This document shows positions 17,031 through 25,416 of a DNA stretch of 64,000 bases, piece by piece. How positions within the stretch are numbered: the first letter of the stretch is position 1; every line of letters starts with the position of its first letter. The stretch is from Flavobacterium sp. SM15 (GTDB lineage: Bacteria > Bacteroidota > Bacteroidia > Flavobacteriales > Flavobacteriaceae): the NCBI RefSeq assembly GCF_022012335.1, contig NZ_JAKLTO010000003.1:62001-126000 (forward strand), read 5' to 3'. Position numbers and translations under genes: made by a program. The notes beneath the pieces are model-generated. The model was not told the DNA's origin and did no database searches. It was given only the letters and a program-made list of their open reading frames with translations.

Positions 17031-18050
17031 ATGAACTTTAATAAAATTGCCAAAACCGCTTTAATTTTAGTCTATTTAGTAATCGTTGCCGGCGCACTGG
17101 TTCGTATGACTGGATCAGGCATGGGTTGTCCTGACTGGCCAAAATGCTTCGGATACTACATTCCGCCTACCAATGTTAAAGAACTTACCTGGAGTGAGAA
17201 CCGGGATTTTAAAAAAGGACAGGTAATTATTAAAGACGAAGGGTTATGGGTAGCTAAAGACAATTTCACTACCGGAGCCGAATTTGATGCTTCACACTGG
17301 GAAAAATATACTAAACACGATTATGCACTATTCAATCCTACACATACTTGGGTGGAATATGTGAACCGTTTAGTAGGAGCTTTAGCCGGACTGGCTTGTT
17401 TTGTGATGGCAATTGCTTCGTTTAGACTCTGGAAAAAAGATAAGAAAATAACATTACTTTCTTGGTTTGTAGTTTTCCTGATGGGTTTTCAAGGCTGGTT
17501 AGGTGCTACTGTTGTTTACAGCGTTCTGAATCCGGTAAAAATCACGATTCATATGGTTATGGCGCTCATTATTGTAGCCGTAATTTTGTACATTATTCAG
17601 CTTGTTAACCCTACACAATCTACTAAAGTATTCAATGCTACTTTTAGAAATGTACTTTGGTTTTCGTTGTTTTTAACGCTGATTCAGGTCGTTTTGGGAA
17701 CCCAAGTGCGTCAGTTTGTAGACGAACAGGTAAAATCAGGAATTGGAAACGAAACGCTTTGGTTAAGTAAACCGGAACTGAGTTTCTACTTTCACAGAAC
17801 GTTTTCCTTTGTGGTATTTTTCGTGAATTTGTTCCTTTACCTTAAAAACAAAAAACTGAATTTAGGGTTTGGGAAAATCAATTGGGTACTATTTTTGATT
17901 TTTGCGGAAGTACTTTCGGGAATTGCCATGTATTACTTCCACTTTCCTTTTGGTAGTCAAACCCTACATTTGGTGATTGCATCAATATTGTTTGGAATTC
18001 AGTTTTATATGATTTTAGAAGCAAGAAAATCTATCCAATCCACTCTTTAA
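17031..18050 (+). CDS. ctaA: Heme A synthase, COX15/CtaA family
   Basis: 339-residue polytopic membrane protein that converts heme O to heme A for cytochrome oxidase. N-terminal LVIVAGALVRMTGSGMGCPDWPKC carries the family GSGMGCPDWP motif. An extracytoplasmic stretch (residues 45-100) is enlarged, as in other Bacteroidetes. Histidines in THTWVEYVNRL, ITIHMVMAL, FHRTF and LHLVIASI are the likely heme ligands. The 3' end overlaps the convergent LytTR regulator gene by 20 bp. Confidence 0.93.
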   Translation: MNFNKIAKTALILVYLVIVAGALVRMTGSGMGCPDWPKCFGYYIPPTNVKELTWSENRDFKKGQVIIKDEGLWVAKDNFTTGAEFDASHWEKYTKHDYALFNPTHTWVEYVNRLVGALAGLACFVMAIASFRLWKKDKKITLLSWFVVFLMGFQGWLGATVVYSVLNPVKITIHMVMALIIVAVILYIIQLVNPTQSTKVFNATFRNVLWFSLFLTLIQVVLGTQVRQFVDEQVKSGIGNETLWLSKPELSFYFHRTFSFVVFFVNLFLYLKNKKLNLGFGKINWVLFLIFAEVLSGIAMYYFHFPFGSQTLHLVIASILFGIQFYMILEARKSIQSTL

Positions 18051-18798
18051 AATCGTTAACGCGCTCGCGGGCAACAATTACTTCGTCTTCATTATAAGAT
18101 GGAAGAATTACTTTCAATCGTGAATTACTGTGCATCTGAATTTCTTTGATGGCTTTCATCGGAACTATAAATTTACGGCTCACACGGTAAAAATCTTTTG
18201 GGTCGAGTTCGGTTTCCAGTTGCTCTAAAGTTCCATCTAGCAGATAATTACGATTATCCAAAGTATGCAGATAAGTGCCTTTGTTTTCGCTGTAAAAACA
18301 CTCAACTTCTTCAATATTGATTAACTTTAATTGTTGGCCAATTTTTACAGTAAATCGTTTTTTGTAATTTTTATCAATAGGATTTACGAGCATTTTTTTT
18401 ATCATCTCGAAATCTAAAGAAAGATTTTGGGGCTGATTGCGCGTTTTGAATTTATCTACTGCCACTTCCAGATCATCTTCATCAATTGGTTTTAACAAAT
18501 AATCTATACTGTTGAGTTTGAATGCGCGCAAAGCATATTCATCATAAGCCGTTGTGAAAATCACGGCACTTTTAATAGGTTGCTGAGCTTTGTCGAAGTG
18601 CTCAAAAATCTCAAACGATAAACCATCCGACAATTGAATATCCAGAAAGATTAAATCAGGATGCGGGTTATTCTCAAACCATTCCAATGATTCTTCCACA
18701 GAATGCAGCATAGTAATTACTTGCAATCCTAATTTTTCAACTTTGCGCTGCAACAAACGTGCAGCCGGTTTTTCGTCTTCAATAATAATGATGTTCAT
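18031..18798 (-). CDS. LytTR-family response regulator
   Basis: 255-residue two-component regulator. The receiver domain (1-120) has MNIIIIEDEKPAARLL with acidic pocket residues at 7-9, the phosphoacceptor D53 in LIFLDIQLSDG and a conserved Lys in YLLKPI. The LytTR DNA-binding domain (about 150-255) contains FTVKIGQQLKLINIEEVECFYSENKGTY and FYRVSRKFIV, read in parts. ATG 18798 was preferred to an in-frame ATG seven codons upstream because it starts exactly at the receiver fold. It is the last gene of the block from the TonB receptor to the 2TM kinase, and so the likely partner of that kinase. Confidence 0.92.
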   Translation of the reverse strand: MNIIIIEDEKPAARLLQRKVEKLGLQVITMLHSVEESLEWFENNPHPDLIFLDIQLSDGLSFEIFEHFDKAQQPIKSAVIFTTAYDEYALRAFKLNSIDYLLKPIDEDDLEVAVDKFKTRNQPQNLSLDFEMIKKMLVNPIDKNYKKRFTVKIGQQLKLINIEEVECFYSENKGTYLHTLDNRNYLLDGTLEQLETELDPKDFYRVSRKFIVPMKAIKEIQMHSNSRLKVILPSYNEDEVIVARERVNDFKEWIG

Positions 18799-18825
18799 AC
18801 TCTTGCTGTTTTCAGGCAATCTTCC

Positions 18826-20316
18826 CTATTCAAAAATATATTTTTCCAGTTCAGGCCACATTTTACGAATGTCTTTTTTGGGTTTTCTGCAAAGGAACAC
18901 AGGAATATTGTTTTCCTCGTCAATTGCATATTTGTGCTTGATCGTTTTAATTAAAGTGTGCTCTTCAAAAAGGCTGTAAACAACCTCTTCCTCGTTCCCC
19001 AAACTTATAAAAACTTTACCCTCTTTATCTCCAGGCCCCCAAGTCCAGAAACTGCCGTGAGCACAGGTCGGATCAGGAAGTTTATACTTATCCCCAACTA
19101 TTTTCACTGCTCCCGCTTCGCCGTAATTTTCAGCTAAAATAACACATTGCTCTTTTTCATCTTTTGGCAATGATTGGTAAATGCTGTCTACTAACTTAAC
19201 CTGTTCTTCCCATCCGAACATATCGGCATAATCATCGGTTAGAATGATTCGACCGTCTTTTTCAGGCTCCAACTTTGCATAACTTACAAACTTTTCGATG
19301 GGTAAAACCGGTGCCGCCATCGGAAGAAAAAAAAACGCCGGGAGCAAGAGCACAACAATTACTGCATAATTCCAAACCGGTTTTTTCTGAAACAGTTTTT
19401 CAATTTTTACAGCTCCCAAAGCAAACAATACCGGATAGGCCGCAAAAAAGTAATACGCTTTTGATTGCAAAAACCACATAGTGAAAAACATTACCAATAC
19501 CGCTATGGCAAGGCATGAATATTTTTTTAATTCTTTATCTAGAAAGGTTGCTGTAACCCCAATTAAACTAACCAGTAACGTAAAAGGAAGCTCAAGTTGT
19601 TCCAAAGCAAAATCATAAGGCCCGATTTCGTCCAACTGACTTTTTTTCAATTCCTCTAAATGGGCTAAAAGCGGAAAATTGTGTGTGTATTGCCAGATTA
19701 TATTGGGCAGAACAATAAGTAAAGCTAAAAGCCCTGAAATGTAAAGCCATTTATTTTTAAAAGAACTTCCTTTTTCATGAAACAATAGACCGATAACAAT
19801 TCCGAATCCCCAAACAACAACGGTGTATTTGTTCATCAGTCCTATTCCCGCAGTAATTCCAAGGAAAATAAGGTATTTATTGCTTTTTGAATTTAGGTAT
19901 CGAACAAAATAATAAAACCCTAAAGTCCAGAAAAACTGATCAAAAGCAACTGGCTGAAAATGGGTATGGTTACGAAAGAAAGGTATAAAAGCCAATACAG
20001 AAACCCCAGCCAAAAGAATGGCATTTCTTTTACCTCCTAATTCCTTGGCAATTAAACAGCAAAGCACAAGAATTCCAATACCCGCCAAAGTTGCAAAAAT
20101 ACGTACACCTGATGGTGTATACCCAAACATAAAATGTGCTAGTTTTCCAACCACTGCAATAAATGGTGGGAATTCCATATATCCCCAAGCCAAATGCTCG
20201 CTAACGGAAAGGTGCAATAATTCATCGCGATGAAAACCGTAATTTGGATTGGCTACAAAGTGAATTATCAGTTTAACAAAAGAAAGAATAATAATAACCA
20301 GCAGGTACTTTTTCAT
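18826..20316 (-). CDS. Glycosyltransferase family 39 (ArnT/PMT-like) membrane protein
   Basis: 496-residue polytopic protein with about eleven hydrophobic helices. The first periplasmic loop holds YGFHRDELLHL and WGYMEFPPFIAVVGKL, the acidic-residue pattern of the PMT_2/ArnT fold, which moves sugars from polyprenyl-phosphate donors to lipids, proteins or glycans on the periplasmic side. The C-terminal part is soluble. It lies between the 2TM genes and the LytTR regulator gene (27 bp before the latter), an unusual position for a transferase. It may be a target or simply a passenger of that operon. Confidence 0.85.
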   Translation of the reverse strand: MKKYLLVIIILSFVKLIIHFVANPNYGFHRDELLHLSVSEHLAWGYMEFPPFIAVVGKLAHFMFGYTPSGVRIFATLAGIGILVLCCLIAKELGGKRNAILLAGVSVLAFIPFFRNHTHFQPVAFDQFFWTLGFYYFVRYLNSKSNKYLIFLGITAGIGLMNKYTVVVWGFGIVIGLLFHEKGSSFKNKWLYISGLLALLIVLPNIIWQYTHNFPLLAHLEELKKSQLDEIGPYDFALEQLELPFTLLVSLIGVTATFLDKELKKYSCLAIAVLVMFFTMWFLQSKAYYFFAAYPVLFALGAVKIEKLFQKKPVWNYAVIVVLLLPAFFFLPMAAPVLPIEKFVSYAKLEPEKDGRIILTDDYADMFGWEEQVKLVDSIYQSLPKDEKEQCVILAENYGEAGAVKIVGDKYKLPDPTCAHGSFWTWGPGDKEGKVFISLGNEEEVVYSLFEEHTLIKTIKHKYAIDEENNIPVFLCRKPKKDIRKMWPELEKYIFE

Positions 20317-20373
20317 GATTTAGTTCGAGTGTTACGCCCTCAAAGCTAAGGATTAACTTTATATTTTATAAAA

Positions 20374-20697
20374 TTATTCCCACTTTCCTTGTTGCTCATG
20401 TTCCTTACCCATAAATTCTTTGATTTTTCGCTCTTCCCAGTTTTTTCCGAAGATAAGATGATGCCCAAAAACACTCACACCGTGTGCCAATAAACCAATT
20501 CCCCAAAAGAAAGCCGTAAAAAAGTTCTGAAACTGAAAATAACTTTCACCTGGTTTTAAGTCTCTGATGTTTAAACAAACGATCATAATGTTCACGATCA
20601 CATAAGCCAAAAGATGCGAATAAAACCCTTTTAATCGTTTTACTCTCTTTTCTGCGGCTTGGTAACGCTGGTCGAAATTATTGTTAGTACTTTCCAT
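20374..20697 (-). CDS. 2TM domain protein (PF13239-type), stand-alone
   Basis: 107-residue small membrane protein made of one 2TM module: an N-terminal basic helix (YQAAEKRVKRLKGFYSHLLAY), two hydrophobic helices with a FFWGIGLLAHG turn, and a C-terminal basic tail KNWEERKIKEFM. It is paralogous to the gene just upstream (20701) and to the C-terminus of the kinase at 21009. The spacing to the upstream 2TM gene is 3 bp. Function unknown; context suggests a role in signal transmission with the LytS-type kinase. Confidence 0.85.
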   Translation of the reverse strand: MESTNNNFDQRYQAAEKRVKRLKGFYSHLLAYVIVNIMIVCLNIRDLKPGESYFQFQNFFTAFFWGIGLLAHGVSVFGHHLIFGKNWEERKIKEFMGKEHEQQGKWE

Positions 20698-20700
20698 GAG

Positions 20701-21006
20701 TTATTTCCATTGATTTTTACGACGTTCTTCTTCTTCCATAAATTCTTTAAGCTTACGCTCTTCCCAATCTTTACCTAAAAAAGGCATGATATTGAAAACG
20801 CGCATAGCATGAACGGAGACTCCAATTCCCCATCCTAACATCGGCCAAAAAAACCAAAGATGCTCCGGAGAAGTTAACAGGTTAACCGCCACTAAAAAAA
20901 GGTTCACCACTACATACGACAACAAATGACCGTAAAACTCTTTGATTTCCTTTACCCTTTTTCGGGCACTTTCGTACTTTTCGTTTTCGTTATAATTTGA
21001 TTCCAT
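20701..21006 (-). CDS. 2TM domain protein (PF13239-type), stand-alone
   Basis: 101-residue single-module protein: YESARKRVKEIKEFYGHLLSYVVVN, then a second helix with LWFFWPMLGWGIGVSVHAMRVF, and the tail KDWEERKLKEFMEEEERR (read in parts). It starts 2 bp after the kinase stop, so it is translated from the same message. It is one of three adjacent copies of this module. No enzymatic motif. Confidence 0.85.
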   Translation of the reverse strand: MESNYNENEKYESARKRVKEIKEFYGHLLSYVVVNLFLVAVNLLTSPEHLWFFWPMLGWGIGVSVHAMRVFNIMPFLGKDWEERKLKEFMEEEERRKNQWK

Positions 21007-21008
21007 GA

Positions 21009-22346
21009 TTACTTCCAGTTTTGTTTGTTTAAATCCTTGTTCATGAGTTCCTTAATCTTGCGCTCTTCCCAATTTGAACCGAAGCCAAAAACGCCAAATC
21101 CGTGAAAAATAAGCCCCATTCCCCATCCGATCATCGGAAACCAAAACCATTGAAACTTAGAGGAGAATTGTAAATTAATGAATATTAATACCGGAATGAC
21201 AACGCAATACGACAATAAACTACCATAAAAACCACGAATGGCTTCCACACGTTTTTTAGCTCTGTAATACGATGATTCTTCTTTGTAATTATATGTTGGT
21301 TCCATAATTGCTATTTGTTTTGTTAATAGTGGAAGTTCCACTGTAAATTCTTTTTCGGTTTGTGTAATGTTAACTTTTCGGTTGGTTAGAATTGCATAAC
21401 GACTTATAATATTCTGTAAACCAACACCCTGACGGTCTTTTAAAACTTCTTTCTTTTGCAGATCGTTCTGAACAATCAGATAATTTTCCCTTTCAAAAAT
21501 TCGGATGTATAACGCCTTTTTCTCACTTACCACGTTATGTTTTATCGTATTTTCAAGAAGCAATTGCAGGGAAAGCGGCACAACTTTAGCATCAGGATTG
21601 TTCACTTTTTCAGGCAATTCAAAGAAAATACTGTTCTCGAAACGCATTTTTAAAAGATTCATATAGGTTTTGGCAAACGCTAATTCCTCTTCAATACTAA
21701 CCAATTCCTTATCGCGTTGTTCCAGAACGTAACGGTAAATTTTGGATAACGAGGAGGTGAATTTTTGTGCACTTTCCGGATTTTCCTCAATTAATGAACT
21801 CAGCACGTTCAAACTATTAAAAAGAAAATGCGGATCGATCTGATTTTTTAAACTTTCAAATTTAGCCGAAGCCGTTCCCGCAATAATTTTCTGCTCTTTT
21901 ACCCTGTTTTCCTGATAAGAACGGTAAAAGTAAACCGCATGAACAATCAAAGTAATAATGAACGTAATGATAATGGCTACCAGATAGTTTGCTGCTCTTT
22001 CATTCAGGAGAAATTCTTCCATAGTCGCCTTGTTCACCACGACTTCTTCAAAAATGTGAAGCAGAAAAATTGTAAAAATCGATACCAGAAACGATGCGAT
22101 AAAACCAAGTACCAATCTTTTTATGGTAAACCGTTCTCCGATAAAAATTTTATCTAAAAAGATAAATATCAAAGAGTTGGTCATATACAAAGAAACTCCG
22201 TACAATAGTGTATACTGCAAATTCATGAGTAATCTGTGATCCATACCAATCTTCGAACCGCTAAGCCAACTGATGAACGTAAGTACAACAAAAACAATAA
22301 AGCTAAGTCCGATAGATTTTAAAAACTCTTTAAGGTATTTATTCAT
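21009..22346 (-). CDS. LytS-type sensor histidine kinase fused to a C-terminal 2TM domain
   Basis: 445 residues. The N-terminal 140 hold four hydrophobic helices. A His_kinase (PF06580) segment follows with IDPHFLFNSLN (phosphoacceptor H173), then the ATPase part with LLLENTIKHNVV and GVGLQNIISRY. From residue 348 a complete 2TM module follows, matching the two stand-alone genes downstream (AKKRVEAIRGFYG ... NWEERKIKELM). That module begins exactly at an internal ATG (21305), so the protein may be a fusion, or a free 98-residue 2TM protein may also be made. The likely partner is the LytTR regulator at 18031. Confidence 0.88.
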   Translation of the reverse strand: MNKYLKEFLKSIGLSFIVFVVLTFISWLSGSKIGMDHRLLMNLQYTLLYGVSLYMTNSLIFIFLDKIFIGERFTIKRLVLGFIASFLVSIFTIFLLHIFEEVVVNKATMEEFLLNERAANYLVAIIITFIITLIVHAVYFYRSYQENRVKEQKIIAGTASAKFESLKNQIDPHFLFNSLNVLSSLIEENPESAQKFTSSLSKIYRYVLEQRDKELVSIEEELAFAKTYMNLLKMRFENSIFFELPEKVNNPDAKVVPLSLQLLLENTIKHNVVSEKKALYIRIFERENYLIVQNDLQKKEVLKDRQGVGLQNIISRYAILTNRKVNITQTEKEFTVELPLLTKQIAIMEPTYNYKEESSYYRAKKRVEAIRGFYGSLLSYCVVIPVLIFINLQFSSKFQWFWFPMIGWGMGLIFHGFGVFGFGSNWEERKIKELMNKDLNKQNWK

Positions 22347-22392
22347 TTTAAATTTGATATTTCAGATTGAGGCTTGACTTAGATTTCCTTGA

Positions 22393-23022
22393 TTATTTTC
22401 CACAAGTAACTAAAAGCTCCTGTGCTCGGTCCAACCCCCAATTCGGATGAAAAGGTGTTTCCGGTTTAAATTTAGCAAAAAGTTCTATTGAACGTGCCAC
22501 TTCTTTACACATTGGTTTGGTATCGGTTCCCCAGTATTTTGCTCCTCCGATTTCAAATTCTGCTTTTGAGAATACCACTCGTGGGTTTTCCGGTGCAATT
22601 GCCTGTGCTTTATAGTATTGCTCCATCGTTTTAGAGGAATACTTCATTCCGTTGGTCATTGGGTCTTGAACAATCCAAGCCGTATAAATTAAAGCCTGCA
22701 CTACCATTAACTCCGGATTGTTCGGGCTAATTGCCGTTGCATCGTCCAAAGCGATTTGTGCTTTGTCTAAATAAGCAGGATTTTTCGATTTATCCTTTGA
22801 TTTGAACGTTTCAATAGTGTTTACAAGCGCCACATAATAATTTGGTAACCAATTGTTTTTTTCAACTGAGGCAATTCGTTCAAAAATTGCAGTTGCTTCC
22901 GTTGCTTTACCTTCTTTCCATAAACCCAATGCTTTTCCCATTCCTTGTTCATACTGTGATGGTGCTTGTGCGAAAGCCATTCCGCAAATCAATACTACTA
23001 ATGTTGTGATTAATCTTGTCAT
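22393..23022 (-). CDS. Secreted TPR-like protein of unknown function
   Basis: 209 residues with a signal peptide (TTLVVLICGMAFAQ, cleavage after about 19). Helical repeats resembling TPRs follow: ALGLWKEGKATEATAIFERIA, AQIALDDATAISPNNPELMVVQALIYTAW and YYKAQAIAPENPRVVFSKAEFE (each read in parts). No enzyme motif. It lies between the TonB receptor and the 2TM kinase, and a -7 element with an upstream direct-repeat pair marks its own promoter. A periplasmic accessory to the receptor or the kinase is a reasonable guess only. Confidence 0.75.
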   Translation of the reverse strand: MTRLITTLVVLICGMAFAQAPSQYEQGMGKALGLWKEGKATEATAIFERIASVEKNNWLPNYYVALVNTIETFKSKDKSKNPAYLDKAQIALDDATAISPNNPELMVVQALIYTAWIVQDPMTNGMKYSSKTMEQYYKAQAIAPENPRVVFSKAEFEIGGAKYWGTDTKPMCKEVARSIELFAKFKPETPFHPNWGLDRAQELLVTCGK

Positions 23023-23095
23023 AATTTGTTTTTTTAATGATTGTTTAGTTTTTGGTTGTTGTGATTGATGATGAAAACTCTTTTAATTTATACTT

Positions 23096-23103
23096 CAAAA
23101 GTA
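23096..23103 (-). promoter_or_regulatory. -7 element (TACTTTTG) for the TPR-like gene and 2TM kinase operon
   Basis: Reverse-strand TACTTTTG fits TAnnTTTG. No -33 TTG stands at the normal spacing, which fits an activator-dependent promoter. The paired repeats at 23135-23166 begin 32 bp further upstream. Confidence 0.55.
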
Positions 23104-23134
23104 CTTCGGTTTTTACACCTAATAAATTTATGGT

Positions 23135-23166
23135 TACCGAATTGTCGAATTTTGAGGATGAATCGT
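23135..23166 (-). promoter_or_regulatory. Putative LytTR operator 2: direct repeats with 21-bp spacing
   Basis: On the reverse strand ACGATTCAT and ACAATTCGG occur with 21-bp start-to-start spacing. Each differs by one or two bases from the published LytTR half-site [TA][AC][CA]GTTN[AG][TG] with 12-bp gaps. The plus strand shares TACCGAATTGT and GGATGAAT-GT with operator 1 at the same internal spacing. It lies just beyond the TonB receptor stop codon. Confidence 0.55.
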
Positions 23167-23167
23167 T

Positions 23168-25321
23168 TTATAAGTTATTCAATTGATTTTTGCTCTTATC
23201 CTGACTGATGGTCCAGAAGAAACCAATAAAAAAGAAACGATCTGCCGGTTGTGTAATCGCCTGACGTTGAAACTGTCCGCTTAAATCCGGCGAGTTGGCG
23301 TATTGGTACCCAAAAACATTATCCCTTCCCAAAACATTGGAAACTGAAAAGTATAAAATCTTCTGTGGGGAAAGCAAATAAGCCCAGCTCAAACTTAAAT
23401 TGTTGTATGCTTTGGTTTTCCCGTTCATAAAAGCAGTTTCGTTTGGATTATCATAAGGACGTCCTGTTGCAAAACTGTTGGTTGCACTTAATTGTGACTT
23501 CCAATCTTCAATCCAATATTTCCCTACTACAGATAAAGTATGATTCGCTACGAAATTTGGGGTAACTTGCGTTTCGTAATTTTTATAGTCGCGTTTACTG
23601 TCTATGTAAGAGTAGGAAATCCAATAATCCAAATATTTGAAACTTTTACTATCGCGCCAAAACACATCCAATCCTTTAGCATAACCGAAACCGTTGTTAT
23701 TATAGTTGCTGTTGTACATTGGCATACTGCTGTCGTATTTCACTAAATCGGAGTAATCTTTGTAGAATAACTCTGCTCGTAATGTTTTTCCGTTAGTGGT
23801 ATATAAGTAATTTAAAATGTAATGTGAGGTTTTTTCATAGTCGAAGTTGGAATGAAATTTAAGATAGTCCTGTTTCGGATTCTGATGAAAATCACCATAC
23901 GCCAAACAAAACTGACCGTTCTTACTTACTTTATACGCCAATGAGATTCGAGGATCGACTATGCTTTTATCAATTAAATCACTATTCATGGCACGAACTC
24001 CAAGTTTTGCGGCTAACTTTTTAGAAAAGAAAACATCGGTTTCTGCATAAACAGCGCCAACATTATTGCGGTAGCCATCTCGTAAATTCCCATAGGAAGC
24101 GTTGTTGTAGTTTTCATCGAAATCAGTAATAAAATAATCACCTCCAAAAGCCAAGTTAACACGATCGGAAAACTTCTTGGTTAGTTTAAGTTTCATATGG
24201 GACGCATTTTCCCTGTTTTTTAATTTATCCAAATCCAATCCGATTTTATTCTGCCCATACCCAAAACTGATTCCCGTTTGAATGCTCCATCCCATTCCAA
24301 AATTGCCTTTGTAGGATGAATTCAGGTAAAAATTATTGTTTTGCGTATCCACACGAATCGGGGTTGGTGAATTGATGTTTTTTTGATTTAAATCGAAGTT
24401 GGCGTGATCAAAAGCGGCGTACAGTTTAAAAAGCCCATTTTCAAAATGACGTCTGAAAACTGTTTCCCCAGACATTGACTGATAAGCTCTGTTCCAATCT
24501 ACTTTTTGTTTAATAATCTTCTGGTAGGGCGCCAAATCTATATATGACAAGTTAAAACTCAATGACGATTTCTTCCATTTCTGGGTATTTCCTAAACCCA
24601 AACCAACAGTCATGTAAGCCATATCGGTTTGTTCCTGCTCAGGTTCGTTAATCGTGTTGAGCAACAAAACACTGGAAAGCGCATCGCCAAATTCTGCAGA
24701 ATATCCCCCTGTGGAAAACGTCATTCCGCTAAACAAAAAAGGAGAAAAACGCCCGCGGGTTGGTAAATTATTGGCTGTCGCTCCATAAGGTTGGGCCACG
24801 CGAATTCCATCTATATAGGTTTGAGTTTCGTCGGATTCTCCTCCTCTAACAAAAAGTCTCCCGCTCTCGCCTACAATTTGCGCTCCGGGCAAGGTTTGCA
24901 AAGCGCCTACAATGTCCCCTGCTGCTCCTGCTGTAGTCACAATATCAAGCGGTTTTAATGCCGATATCTTTGAATTGTCTCCGGCTTTAAAAGTTCCGGC
25001 TGAAATTACCACAGCATCCAACGAATTTACACTTTCACGAAGCTTAATCGTAATTGGCGTATAAGTTTCAATAACGATTGATGTTCTATGGGTTTCAAAA
25101 CTCAGGAAGGTTACTACTAAGGTTTGTGTCCCTTTTTCGGAAGTAGTGAATGAAAACTCACCCTTGGCATCGGTTGAAGTTCCATCGTAAGCACCTTCAA
25201 TAAAAACGTTTGCAGTTTCAATTGGCTTCCCTTTGGAATCGGTAATCTTTCCAGAAATAGTGCTTTGAGCCAGTAATGTAAAACTGTAAAAAAAGAAAAC
25301 TAAGGTAAATAACTTATTCAT
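23168..25321 (-). CDS. TonB-dependent outer-membrane receptor with CarboxypepD_reg-like domain
   Basis: 717 residues: signal peptide ending LLAQ (about 19), a carboxypeptidase regulatory-like domain (STISGKITDSKGKPIETANVFI), the plug (LDAVVISAGTFKAGD, then LQTLPGAQIVGESGRLFVRGGESDETQTYIDGI read in parts) and a 22-strand-type barrel rich in aromatic residues. It imports an unknown ligand across the outer membrane using TonB. No SusD partner is encoded nearby. A putative LytTR operator pair stands upstream of its start, and the kinase and regulator lie downstream in the same block. The ligand could therefore be sensed by that system (inference). Confidence 0.92.
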   Translation of the reverse strand: MNKLFTLVFFFYSFTLLAQSTISGKITDSKGKPIETANVFIEGAYDGTSTDAKGEFSFTTSEKGTQTLVVTFLSFETHRTSIVIETYTPITIKLRESVNSLDAVVISAGTFKAGDNSKISALKPLDIVTTAGAAGDIVGALQTLPGAQIVGESGRLFVRGGESDETQTYIDGIRVAQPYGATANNLPTRGRFSPFLFSGMTFSTGGYSAEFGDALSSVLLLNTINEPEQEQTDMAYMTVGLGLGNTQKWKKSSLSFNLSYIDLAPYQKIIKQKVDWNRAYQSMSGETVFRRHFENGLFKLYAAFDHANFDLNQKNINSPTPIRVDTQNNNFYLNSSYKGNFGMGWSIQTGISFGYGQNKIGLDLDKLKNRENASHMKLKLTKKFSDRVNLAFGGDYFITDFDENYNNASYGNLRDGYRNNVGAVYAETDVFFSKKLAAKLGVRAMNSDLIDKSIVDPRISLAYKVSKNGQFCLAYGDFHQNPKQDYLKFHSNFDYEKTSHYILNYLYTTNGKTLRAELFYKDYSDLVKYDSSMPMYNSNYNNNGFGYAKGLDVFWRDSKSFKYLDYWISYSYIDSKRDYKNYETQVTPNFVANHTLSVVGKYWIEDWKSQLSATNSFATGRPYDNPNETAFMNGKTKAYNNLSLSWAYLLSPQKILYFSVSNVLGRDNVFGYQYANSPDLSGQFQRQAITQPADRFFFIGFFWTISQDKSKNQLNNL

Positions 25322-25341
25322 TTTGGTTGATTTTGATAGAG

Positions 25342-25349
25342 CAAATTTC
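25342..25349 (-). promoter_or_regulatory. Candidate -7 element (GAAATTTG) for the TonB receptor gene
   Basis: Reverse-strand GAAATTTG has one mismatch to TAnnTTTG, but it sits 32 bp from the upstream repeat pair, the same distance as in the second promoter. An exact TATGTTTG (25365-25372, reverse) is an alternative, only 9 bp from the repeats. Confidence 0.4.
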
Positions 25350-25380
25350 CATCAGATTTTTCCCCAAACATAAAAAAGAA

Positions 25381-25412
25381 TACCGAATTGTAATTTTTAA
25401 CGGATGAATTGT
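25381..25412 (-). promoter_or_regulatory. Putative LytTR operator 1: direct repeats with 21-bp spacing
   Basis: GAATTGTAATT occurs on the plus strand at 25385-25395 and 25406-25416. Read on the reverse strand the half-sites are ACAATTCAT and ACAATTCGG, one base away from the LytTR half-site consensus, with 21-bp start-to-start spacing. Operator 2 at 23135 shares most of the bases. Confidence 0.6.
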
Positions 25413-25416
25413 AATT

